Assembly (NCBI GenBank): GCA_025766275.1
Contig: JAFKAC010000022.1
Span: forward strand, 1-64,000
Origin: Lactarius indigo
Lineage: Eukaryota; Basidiomycota; Agaricomycetes; Russulales; Russulaceae
Direction of reading: 5' to 3'
Length of the DNA: 64,000 bases
Made by a program: the position numbers and the translations under genes
The notes under the pieces: generated by a model
Told to the model about the DNA's origin: nothing
Database searches by the model: none
What the model saw: only the letters and a program-made list of their open reading frames with translations
In this document: piece after piece, positions 54,608-64,000 of the stretch
Numbering within the stretch: position 1 is the stretch's first letter
Layout of the letters: every line of letters begins with the position of its first letter

Positions 54608-55252
54608 GGGTCCAAAGCGCGATCACATGTTCAAATTGTCGTGTGCATCCTGGTTGGGCCTCTGACAGACGCCGTCGACTGTTTTCCAATTCCACATCTT
54701 AGGAACCATATAGTTGGGTGTCGCCCGTATAGGGAGGGATCATACTGGGCAGTTTCGCTGCAGTACCGCGCCTTGCCGTCAGGAGCCTACTCTAGTCGAA
54801 AGATTGGGCGCCAGGCTTCAAGTTCTTCGTTTCAAGGTCGAGCGTCGGCGATCCTCGAGTATCTCCGGGAATATGGACTCCTCATCTATATCTCGATAAT
54901 CTGAACCGAGACATTTTTGCAGACTTCCTGGAACGAAGAGAAAGGGTTTCATGAGCGAGAAGACCACCTTGACAGACGTAACGACTGATAGACGTTCCGG
55001 TATCGGAGCTGACCGTTTCTGTTCTCTTAACTTTGATCCGTCGCTAGGCTTGTGGTTCGGCAATATTCCAACCATGTTCCGGGTGCGCGCTTGAGAGCCC
55101 GAAGTTTCTCATCGGCGATTACGCGGAGCACGTACTACCCCATTATCAGGGACATTCCCGACGACTAACCAGTACTGCTCGGCGGGTACCTTGGAGACTC
55201 ATTTCTCGGAGGGGGGGGGGGGGGTAAGACGATACTTCTCCCTTCCCATCTC
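54608..55252. other. Intergenic region with a G14 run
   Basis: Upstream region of KAP123. Competing frames on both strands give no clear gene. A run of 14 G lies at 55211-55224. Confidence 0.45.
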
Positions 55253-55789
55253 GTGGTACCAGCTCAGCTTCTTACCAGGCAAGTACTTTTCGACGTTCAA
55301 CTCCGCGGGACAGCTATCGGTGCGATTCTCACCTGGGATATCATTGGCAAATTCCACGTCAGAGAAAACTCTCCCATTTGGGACGTCAAATTGCGCGTCA
55401 AAGTCGACACATACCGCCAGGTTTCCGAATCGGACGATAGCTTGACCGACCCCATCACAACCTGGATGGGAAATATGCTTCTCCTCGTCTCCGAGCAATA
55501 CGCCTGGCGATGACATCCTCCCTTTGTCGAACAATGGCATAAACGACGAACCTTACGGGCCCACAGGGTACGCTTTGCAGCCTCACCGTTGCGCTTAGTA
55601 TGGTCTAATTCTGCCTTCGTGGGCACATGGCAACTGCTCTTCGAAAGGAACAAGGAGCAACTGGCGCAGAGTTTGAAGGGAGAAACACATGCGGATCTGA
55701 CCACCAACGCAATGTCAGTTTCCGAGCTGGAGACTCAATTTGTTAAGATAGTGTCGTCCTACGGCTGCGGTGATGGCGGTACTGTATAA
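55253..55789 (+). CDS. Hypothetical protein, partial and uncertain
   Basis: A plus-strand frame reads GTAIGAILTWDIIGKFHVRE and NSPIWDVKLRVKVDTYRQVS, to a stop at 55513. After a likely intron a second frame gives SNSAFVGTWQLLFERNKEQL and ELETQFVKIVSSYG, to 55789. The composition is protein-like, but no domain is recognised and the 5' end is unclear because of the upstream G14 run. A minus-strand frame over 55199-55540 competes. It may be a decayed gene. Confidence 0.35.
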
Positions 55790-56260
55790 GACACGTTACG
55801 ACCATACAATCATATGACGCCTGCTTCGTTCAAAATGTTTACTCACATGTTTCATTCATTCCGTGGTACTTCACTTCTACGATCTCCTTCCCCACGGTCT
55901 GTACTTTCTGTTGTGTGCTTGTCATCGAGTCTGTCTTGTGCGTGTCTTGGGTTCATAGCCCGAGATCGTGCATTCATCGGTATCTGGGCATGGGTGGTCG
56001 ACCTTACTGATTAAGAAAATATTGGGGCCCAAAGCACTCAGAGCTCGGGTGGGAGGTAGAACTCGAGGGTATTCTACACAATTCGTGTGTGAAACGAGAT
56101 GCAGAGGCAGGCCCACTTACTGGACACCCGGATTAGGTCACATCTGCGGCACTCTCGCCAGATAGCCAACAACGATCCAAAAAGTGTGACGAAGATGAAG
56201 GTGTAGGCGCGTACAATTTTGTGTCTCTGATAATTCCGAAAATCCCATATTCTACTCATA
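55790..56260. other. Intergenic region
   Basis: About 470 bp, 3' flank of the Dcr2-like gene. Nothing recognised. Confidence 0.5.
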
Positions 56261-58731
56261 TCACCACACGTATGGATCAGGAGCTCCGTGCCCTGCGAGT
56301 ACCATTCTATCGACAATTTCATCGTTCGCAAGCCGCTTGTATGTCTGAATGGTTTCCCCATAGTCTGAGATGTCATATACCCGGAATCTTCGGTCAAATC
56401 TACCCCAGCGGTTAGGAGATCGTTGACGGTAACGACGAACATAATATACACACCCAATCTTTCCGTATCCGGCGAATGATCTAGGCAATGCGGAATCAGA
56501 ACTCATTCGTGGACAGATCGGATGATGTAGATCAGTGTCACTTACCCGCCGCCACCAAAGCAAAGCCATACGCCATTGACTCGTTTGCAGTTATCCGTCA
56601 CTGAAGTGATATCTCGTCAGGGAGACCTGCAGAACAAGGATAGGACGGACGGCCTTACCGTGACAATGACCGTTACCGACGACTTTCACTTCGGGTATGC
56701 CGCCCGCGCCGCGATGTGGAGTCTCGAGAGCACGCAACAAACCCTTCTCGAAGAATCCAGCGTTCTTCTTCGCCGAACCGGGTGAGTCCAAGTCAGACGT
56801 GCCAATGTCGAGGGGCTGTCCCGAGCGCGGGTCGGTGTCCGGCGTCGAGTAAGATTCTTGACTGCGATGATGGGTCGGTCAGCACCCCTGAGATTTCGAG
56901 GTATATCAAGACCCACAGAGGAATATGGAAAAACATAAGCGCATTCGGTTTTGCTAGTTTCTGCGCCGCTGGCGGGTGTTGCTGACGCGGCCAGACATCG
57001 CCAAAGTCCTTGCCGCCGTCCGGGGTGAAGGGTCGCACGATAGGGTTAATCGAGCCTTTAAGACATGTGAAAATCGCTCTTCCCACGCAAAGATAAGATA
57101 GCATACCCGACTGTTGCAAAAACCAGTCTATCTGGTCCTGGCGGAGATAGTCGTATTCCGTAGGCCAAAAGCCGAACCAGTCGAAAAACCCGGCAGCATA
57201 TGAGCCGGAGTCAAGGAAGTACATCGTGAGGAGGTGCGTCTTGCTTGCATCTGCGCTCAGCACTTTGAGCACGTAATTTCCTACACCGTGGATGTCTTCC
57301 GGCCCCGCTTCCACAAGGCTGTACGGCAAACCCTGCATCAGCCTTATTTGATCGCGGCGAGAACCCGAGTCACGCGCGTCTTCATCGTCATGGTTCCCAA
57401 ATACTGCAGCCCATGGAATACGGCGGGAAATCACAGGCGCAGCAAACTTGGCAAGCACCGACATGGGATCCCATGATGAACCCTGTCCGTTCAGCTGGTC
57501 GCCGGTGAAGACAACCAGGTCGGGTCGCTCCTCATCTAGCGCGCGCTCGATGAGCGATTCTGTGTACGCGTACGCACCGCCGTCACAAGGGGAAGAAGGG
57601 TCACGGCAAGGCCCGTTGGCGACGGAGAAATGGAGGTCGGCAATCTGCATGATCTTGAAGCGACCGTCACGCGAGAAATGTAAAGGTGGGGCGCGAGGAG
57701 GGGCTGAAACGACGTCAATGAGGGCTTCTATCCACGTACGTAAGACCCATCATACAACGCACGTTTTACTCCGCGCCGTACGGTGATAGACACGCTCTCG
57801 CTGCGTGCCGACTTCTCCGTCGTAGGAGGGGAAAGCCTCTCGAAGCCGTACCAAGGATCGCCATCTCCGTACACGACGTCCAGCTCTGTGATCAAGGCTT
57901 GCCGTTCGTCGTCAGTCATGTCTCCGAGCGTCTTGTCTTTCCGGTACCACAAGAAAAGCGGCGAAGCGCGCACAACGCCGTCGCGCAACGAGAGCGATGC
58001 TTGGGTCCAGTGCCCATCACCCGATGGGGTAGCGCCGGAGGGAAGTATTTGTATGTCCGATATGAGGGTCACGTCTCGTCGGCGAGTACGTCGATAATAC
58101 AAGAGCTATTATATACCACGCCTGCATCAGTTTCATCTTGGCGAGTGAAACAAAGGCTTCACTCACCAGGTGCCACATCCCAGCTTGGAGATTCAAATCG
58201 CGCCGTACACGTACCCATTTGCCCTTGACTGCATCGTCGGAAGTGGAAGATGACGGCGCGCATACGTCGGTAGCAGTCAAGTCGATCATGCAGCGCACGA
58301 CGATTATATCGGACACTGTCGATGCAACGCTCAGCGTGATCACAAGCAAAAATGAAATAAAATATCGTACATCCAGTATCATGGGGAAGCAGCGGCGACC
58401 ATACATCCAGAGGGAGACTCGCGCTGTCAACAGGACTTGCACTGGGCCCGGTAACGTTCCACCAATCGACACCACCGTCGGGGTTTTCTGGCGTCGGTGG
58501 GACTTCCTGGTCTACATGACTATCATTCGCGCTACCGGGTAGGTCTGAGGCCGGTGATGACGAAACAACATCCCAAGCCTGCCAACCGAGACGCTGGATG
58601 TCACCAGGGCCGCGAGTGGGCTGATAAAGGACGAAAAAGAAGGTAAGGAGAGAGGAGAATCCAATGATGGCGGTTGCAGGGACAAAAATAGAGCGAATGA
58701 AACGAACGAAGCGACCCAGTGTTATCGCCAT
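56261..58731 (-). CDS. DCR2: Dcr2-like calcineurin-type phosphoesterase
   Basis: Nine exons join in frame to 678 residues: 58731-58371, 58315-58167, 58105-57763, 57727-57107, 57055-56917, 56861-56659, 56600-56546, 56480-56454 and 56399-56261. A membrane anchor lies near the start (SIFVPATAIIGFSSLLTFFF). The metallophosphatase motifs are MQIADLHFSV, VFTGDQLNG, VFGNHDDED, FFHIPL and GNGHCH. The C terminus FDRRFRVYDISDYGETIQTY is typical of the Dcr2 group. Yeast Dcr2 is a dosage-dependent cell-cycle regulator reported to dephosphorylate Sic1. All metal-binding Asp, Asn and His positions are visible. Confidence 0.92.
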
Positions 58732-58943
58732 GTTGGCGAGAAGGGCGTGCAGTATCCAAAGACTTGTCCGAGTCGGTCGACTGAGTAGCCATCGCTGACG
58801 TCAGGGTGGGAACCAAATCACGTGGCTTTAGCAATACACGTATCGTATTGACCCTGGTGTACAACTACAACAATACATGATTCCTACGCTACAAAGATCG
58901 TTTTGTTAACTTAAAGGAGTGGTTGTTACGAATACTTTTAGAC
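58732..58943. other. Intergenic gap
   Basis: 212 bp between the DCR2-like start and the stop of the next minus-strand gene. It must hold the DCR2-like promoter. Confidence 0.5.
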
Positions 58944-60147
58944 TTAAGCGCCGTCCGTCCCGAGAGCCTTGGCGATACGAGCGTCTGCATCGGCCTGAGT
59001 ATCACATGTGACGCTCGTTCCACGCGAGTTGACAAGAGGGAGAGCGACACAGGTGAGGGATCCACTGCAAGAGGAGGTGACGAACTTTCCCCCGGAACAT
59101 TGTGCGAAATCGCCTCCAACGCAAGCATTCTCCCCATCTATACACGCAGGCACCAAAGTCAGCAGTCCATACGAAAGAGAGAAGTGGTCGAGGAAAGCTA
59201 GCTACCTGTGCAGGCACTGTCGGCCGTCAGGGTCTTGAACTTCTCGTTGAGGGCCTGCGCATCCTGGCCATTCAGGGCGGCGAAGCCAGTCGAGCCAGAC
59301 GAAGAAGGCGGGCTGGACGGCGACGGCGCGGGCGAGCTGCAGGGGGTTGTGGGCATGGGATCAGCCACCTTTGCAGCCGCCTTTGGCGAAGGAGAAGCCT
59401 TGGGAGAAGCAGGCGACGGTGCTGGGGATGCGCCATTGTTGTTTGACCCTGAGCCCGAAGGAGCACCAGACGATGACACTTGATCGACGAGCTGCGTCCC
59501 GTCGGCGATAGGGCCCGATGTGTGAGCAGGGCAACTCCCCGCAGGGTTCAAAACGGCAGACTGTCCGAATGGGATCGTGCCCGCGTCGCCCGCCTTGAGG
59601 CCGTTGGTGAAGTTGACAGGGTCTGCGCCTTGGAACTGGCATTGGAAGAGCCCGTTGAGCTCCGCATTACGCGGCGCCTTCTGGCAGTACTCGACGCTGA
59701 CGGAATTGGGCTGGGAAAAGGTAAGCATCATTTCCTCTTCCCGAGAGGAGCACACGACATACGGTGTTGCGAGGCTGCTGAGCAAAGATCTGGGCAAACT
59801 TGATCATATCGGGCGAGTTCAGCTTCTTGGAGAGGTCCATCATTATGTCGGCGTTATCCTGCTGGTCGCAAGGACCTGCTGCGGCGAGAAGCGTGCCAAA
59901 GGCGTTGACAGCGATAGCGTTGCATTGCTGGGCTCCTCCCGCCGCGTCCTAGTTGATAGTGACAGTTGGTGAGAACATTTCGCTCCTAGAGTGGAACGGA
60001 ACCCAGAATTTCGCTTACACAAGCAGCCTCCCACTTGGGGGTCGATGCGGAGATAACTTGAGCAATGCGCTTGCTAAGATGCGCAGGAGCGGCGGTCACA
60101 GACCCGGCCACTGTGAGCGCGAAAAGGATAGTGGAGAGTTGAACCAT
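58944..60147 (-). CDS. Secreted protein with CBM19-like Cys-rich C terminus
   Basis: Four exons (60147-60019, 59948-59763, 59710-59206, 59137-58944) give 337 residues. A signal peptide (MVQLSTILFALTVAGSVTAA) precedes a domain with spaced cysteines (AAGGAQQCNAI, GPCDQQDNADIMMD, VEYCQKAPRNAELNG). A Ser/Pro/Ala linker (SPAPSPASPKASPSPKAAAK) leads to a C-terminal module, NACVGGDFAQCSGGKFVTSS then SLTCVALPLVNSRGTSVTC. That module resembles family 19 chitin-binding modules. It is probably an extracellular or wall protein; binding to chitin is inferred from the module only. Confidence 0.78.
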
Positions 60148-60933
60148 GATCTGTCACTAGAACGGTCTAGCGTTTGTAGTGTAGAAGAGAGTGAAGTGTG
60201 CGAGCGCAGCTCAGGACAGAAGGTAGTAAGAATCCGGGCACGTCAAGCACCAAGAGAGTGGGAGAGATTGGTGGAAAGAGAGCTTGTTAGACAAGGCCGA
60301 GGAAGAACCGTTTTTATATTGCACCCTCAATGTGTGGATTGCCTCCAGACCTCAGACAAAGACGATCTCAGTCAAAATTTTGAGAACCGATCAAACACAT
60401 GTGGGGCAGAAGAGACGGCGGAAGACAAGGCTTGGAGTACTTCCGCCGCATTGCAAGTGTCTATGGGCAGTGTCTTGGTCCAATAAGGCGTTATTGTCCC
60501 GGCAGAGATAATGGCCACGTTTAAACGAGATGGACACAATGAACCACGATGGACAATGCAAGGGACAATGTGACCCAGGTATGGAATTCGGAGCAACCGC
60601 TAATTATAATTGAAATTTGGCTCCGTTTGTTCAGGTTCCTGTTGGCTTGGTAACCGTCCTCCGTGCCTTCCGCTCGGAGAGGTTTCCGATTGTGACTCAC
60701 AATTTAGGGTGGTCCCTTTCGAATGACCGAGGTGATCGCCGAAGGGATTTGAAGGGTCTCGAAAATGTATACACTACGATAAGAAGGGGAATGATAGTAT
60801 CACATGCGCATGCAAGGCTGTCTACATCTACCAGTAGATAATCTATGTGAAAGAATCATTTGGATACAGTGTCATCGTGCAAACCCCGTAATCATACAAC
60901 TCATTGTTGGAGAAAGCATACAGTCAGTCACCT
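60148..60933. other. Intergenic region
   Basis: About 790 bp with the promoter of the secreted-protein gene and the 3' flank of the BTB gene. No supported gene. Confidence 0.5.
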
Positions 60934-62187
60934 TCAAGAGTCCAAACGGAACCAAAGAGGGATCATCTTCCACATACGCTCACGCTCCTTTGCCGCCCAG
61001 ACCTCCAGCGCCCGCGCACATGCACGGCATTCCGACACATCGGCACTCTTGAGTGCGCCAAGCTCCTCTGCAACGTACAACGGGTCGGCGTACCCGCGTT
61101 CGCGGTCACAGACGTAGTGTTGCGTTGCGAGCGCGACCAACTCGGCAAAGTCGCGTCGACACGCCCCCGGTGTGGAACACACGGCCACGGCGTGATGGGC
61201 CGATGCATGCGGGTGGAACGAGAACGCGCCCTTGCGAGAGTGCGCGAGAGGCCCGCGCCCCATACCGTGGATCACTGCGCCGACCGCGTGCGCAGACGCC
61301 TCCTTCCCCAAAGCCAACCGCCTCATATCTTCCGAAGATAACGTCCCGCCAGCAGCGGCGCCACGGAAGCGGGACAGCTCGTCGTCCATCGGCTCAAAGA
61401 TCTGGGAGAATGTGTAACGCGAGATGTCGTAGAAAGCTGCAGGTAGCAGGCTCGGAACATTCGTTTCGCGCGCGAGGTTGATGATGTCCTGAATAAAATG
61501 CGTCATTAGTTATAGGATCTCGAGAGGGAGGATGGCGCCGCACGATAGGCGAAGGGTAGAGGCTTGCATGCTCCGTCGAAGAAGCGAGGTCGCACGCATG
61601 CGCCTTGTCTTCGCGCAGATCCCAGCCCTTGAGTGAAGTAGGCCATGCGATATTAAGGTGAACGATAGCTTTCGATCGTAATGAATCCATTGCATATTTT
61701 GTGGAAAGTCGAAGAATGCCGGATACAATAGCAAAGTCATCGGGGTCATTGTCGCCAAACGTGCTGTAAGAGGCGTCGGTAAGTAGATGCGATGCTAATC
61801 TCCGTGATCCGGAATAAACAGCGCCTACGGTCCATCATACAAAGCGAGAAGTAGGTTGGCTACGTCCTTTGCCGCATCGTGTAGCCTCACGACCGGACAG
61901 CCTTCGTGGGACTCTTCAGCGAACGTGGCATGGGAGGTGGTCACGACTGGTTGAGGGAGTGTAAACATGTCGGAGAAAACAACCGAACGGCGGGCGAGTT
62001 GAGACTTGTGAACACGAAATAAAGTCGATTCTGCCTGGAGAACGACGGAACCGTCGCTGAACCAAAGATCCACATGTTTGACGAGTGGCTCTTTGGGAGA
62101 AGGGGGACTAGCTATGTCAGACGTTGGGTCTGAAGCAGGCGTTGAGGACGGATGTTGGTAGGCGGACATCAGGGCACGCGAGTGCAC
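60934..62187 (-). CDS. BTB/POZ domain protein
   Basis: Three exons (62187-61829, 61763-61544, 61488-60934) give 377 residues from the first ATG; a second ATG seven codons on (62169) is equally likely. The N-terminal BTB domain (about 35-170) reads VDLWFSDGSVVLQAESTLFR, VHKSQLARRSVVFSDMFTLP and GILRLSTKYAMDSLRSKAIV. BTB domains mediate dimerisation or bind cullin-3. This large Agaricomycete family usually has no other domain, as here. The C-terminal part is rich in Ala, His and Arg, with a CRACARALEVW segment. Function unknown. Confidence 0.87.
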
Positions 62188-62411
62188 CCCAAAGGATCTG
62201 CCGATTTAAGGAAAACGGTGAGCGCGGACTGAGTTCGGTTGACTCTTCGCCGAGGACAGAGCCGCGCAGAACCGGGCAATAGCCTTGCTAGGAAAGGAGC
62301 CACGCCAGGACGTTGATCTGACAAGTGAGGCGGTGACAGCAAGGGGACAAGGCCGCCGCTCCGTTCACCCGCGCCGCCATTCGCCGAGATTCCACCCTGA
62401 CGGCCATCATC
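62188..62411. promoter_or_regulatory. Divergent promoter region, BTB gene and DHODH
   Basis: 224 bp between two divergent start codons, so it holds both promoters. No motif is claimed. Confidence 0.45.
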
Positions 62412-64000
62412 ATGGCCTCTCTCCGTCTCGTATCCCGCCGCATACGCGTGAATCCCTCCCACTCTTCCCGTAGCTTCACCTCCACCACCGAACCCACCTC
62501 CCGCATTCGCACATCTGTTTATGTGACCCTCTTTGCGCTCACCGCCGGTGTCGGTGCCGTCTACTACTTGGATTCTCGTGCCGCGGTTCATCGTTACTTG
62601 ATTACCCCAATCGTCCGCCATACTCTCGATGCGGAGACGGGTCACAAGCTGGCTGTCAGCGTGCTGGAAAGTGGTTTGGGCCCACGGGATATGTTCTCGG
62701 ACGACGAACGACTAAAAACAGAGGTAAACGCGTCGGTCCCACGCGAGTACGGACTTACCCACAGAATCTGCAGCTCTGGGGCCAAGAACTGTCGAATCCT
62801 ATAGGTCTCGCAGCGGGTTTTGACAAAGACGGGCGGGCTATTGACGGTACGATTGTGCCGCTAAATCGTTGTTACCGTCTGTTCTCAATGCGTTGTCGCT
62901 CAGGGCTCTTCAATCTTGGTTTCGGCTGGGTGGAGGTTGGGAGTGTCACACCAAAACCACAGGTGCGTGTGTCTATTTCGAGCGTCGTTCATGTAGCGTA
63001 GCGCCCCACATACTTACCCGACACATAGCCTGGCAACCCGCGCCCGCGCGTTTTCCACCTCCCCGAGGACGATGCTCTCATCAACCGTTATGGCTTCCCC
63101 TCGCAAGGCCAAGTCTCGGTTCTTTCCCGCCTACGTGCGCGACTCCCCACCTTCCCTTCAGCCACCGATGAAGACTCGGCCTCCCTGCGTAACGGCCGGC
63201 TACTGGCGGTAAACCTAGGCAAGAATAAAGAAAGCCCACAAGAATCGCCGGACGACTTCATTACCGGCGTCCGTGCGTTCGCCTCCCACGCCGACGTGCT
63301 TGTCATCAATGTGTCCAGCCCCAACACCCCTGGCCTGCGGTGCGTATCGTGCCGAAGTCGTGCTTCATCGCCTTGACAGAGCTCCGGTACCAGAGGTCTG
63401 CAACAACGAGAGCTATTACTGCAACTTCTTCGTGGCGTAGTCCAGGCCCGTGACGAGGCCGCAACGTCACCGACCCGGCGTCCAAAACTCGTCCTCAAAA
63501 TATCACCGGACCTCGACTCGCATGGGCTGGAGGACATCGCCGATGCAGTCAGCACGGTCAAGGGCATCGACGGCGTCATCGTCACCAACACGACCATCCA
63601 GCGCCCAGCGCATCTCCGCAATGGTTCGCACCTCCCAAAAAAAAAATTCTCCTTCCTATCCCACTGACACTCGACCCCCAATCAGCGAACCGTGTCCAAC
63701 AAGGCGGCCTCTCCGGTGCGCCGCTGCAGCCCCTCGCTCTGGAAGCCGTCCGCGGCCTGCGCAAGCGCCTGCCCGCTGAAATACCCATCATCGGCTGCGG
63801 CGGTATTTCATCTGGGGCAGACGCCCTCGCGTTTGCCAGTGCTGGCGCGTCGTTCGTCCAACTTTACACCGCGTTCGGCTACGACGGCGTGGGCACTTGC
63901 CGCCGTATAAAGGACGAACTTACGGAGGAGCTCGCACGGAGAGGCACGACTTGGCACGATGTCGTCAAGCAGGCGGTAAGCGAGAACGCTGCTGCACCAC
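62412..64000 (+). CDS. Class 2 dihydroorotate dehydrogenase, cut at the window end
   Basis: Exons 62412-62723, 62774-62846, 62904-62962, 63029-63339, 63394-63623 and 63686 onward stay in frame to the end of the window. The product oxidises dihydroorotate to orotate with FMN and ubiquinone, in pyrimidine synthesis at the mitochondrial inner membrane. An Arg/Ser-rich targeting sequence and a membrane helix ([20 protein letters not shown]) mark the class 2 type. Motifs are [40 protein letters not shown] (catalytic Ser region), [15 protein letters not shown] and IPIIGCGGI. The last residues and stop lie beyond 64000. Confidence 0.95.

Noticed and set aside
55199..55540. Minus-strand 113-codon frame
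   Set aside because: Competes with a plus-strand frame of better protein character and begins in a G14-derived Pro run; left uncertain rather than called.

Overview
The window looks like the end of a chromosome from an Agaricomycete (mushroom-forming basidiomycete). It carries about 9.3 kb of subtelomeric retroelement debris, a young Copia element, and then about 48 kb of ordinary gene-rich DNA. The evidence for a basidiomycete is the dense GT-AG introns of about 45-65 nt, micro-exons, a large C2-NACHT-WD40 receptor, a DUF6535 remnant, an Axl2-like cadherin protein, and a telomere-associated Penelope-like element (PLE). Most multi-exon genes below were assembled by hand from in-frame donor/acceptor pairs.

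Region 1-9285 is a nested array of PLE units. A reverse transcriptase (RT) without a visible GIY-YIG nuclease (2032-5749, broken by two -1 shifts) lies between direct repeats. The repeats contain CCCTAAA-type telomere-like tracts, a 59-nt GT-AG intron that is missing from exactly one copy, and six hammerhead ribozymes in two sequence subfamilies whose stems co-vary. The order element 3' end, then CCCTAAA tract, then next unit fits priming from a telomeric G-strand end. It places the chromosome end to the left.

Region 9286-16127 is a truncated DUF6535 gene interrupted by a nearly intact Copia element on the minus strand (9780-16122). Its 615-bp LTRs differ at about one base, it has a TATAA target duplication, and its primer site matches half of initiator tRNA-Met.

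Region 16128-31558 holds BUD6, a PhzF-family enzyme, an unrecognised coiled-coil gene, an intron-containing tRNA-Pro(CGG) and a 3-ketoacyl-CoA thiolase, followed by a 4.7-kb stretch with no supported gene.

Region 31559-41419 holds a Zn2Cys6 transcription factor, dynein light chain LC8, an Axl2-like membrane protein, and a divergently transcribed MBD4-type DNA glycosylase.

Region 41420-64000 holds the C2-NACHT-WD40 receptor, a 17-exon MFS transporter with a 10-nt micro-exon, importin-beta Kap123 with a 9-nt first coding exon, a weak hypothetical gene, a Dcr2-like phosphatase, a secreted cysteine-rich protein, a BTB protein, and a class 2 dihydroorotate dehydrogenase cut by the window end.

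The most unusual system is the left arm: a telomere-associated PLE whose RNA would be bounded by self-cleaving ribozymes, would carry telomere-complementary sequence, and appears to use two introns differently.
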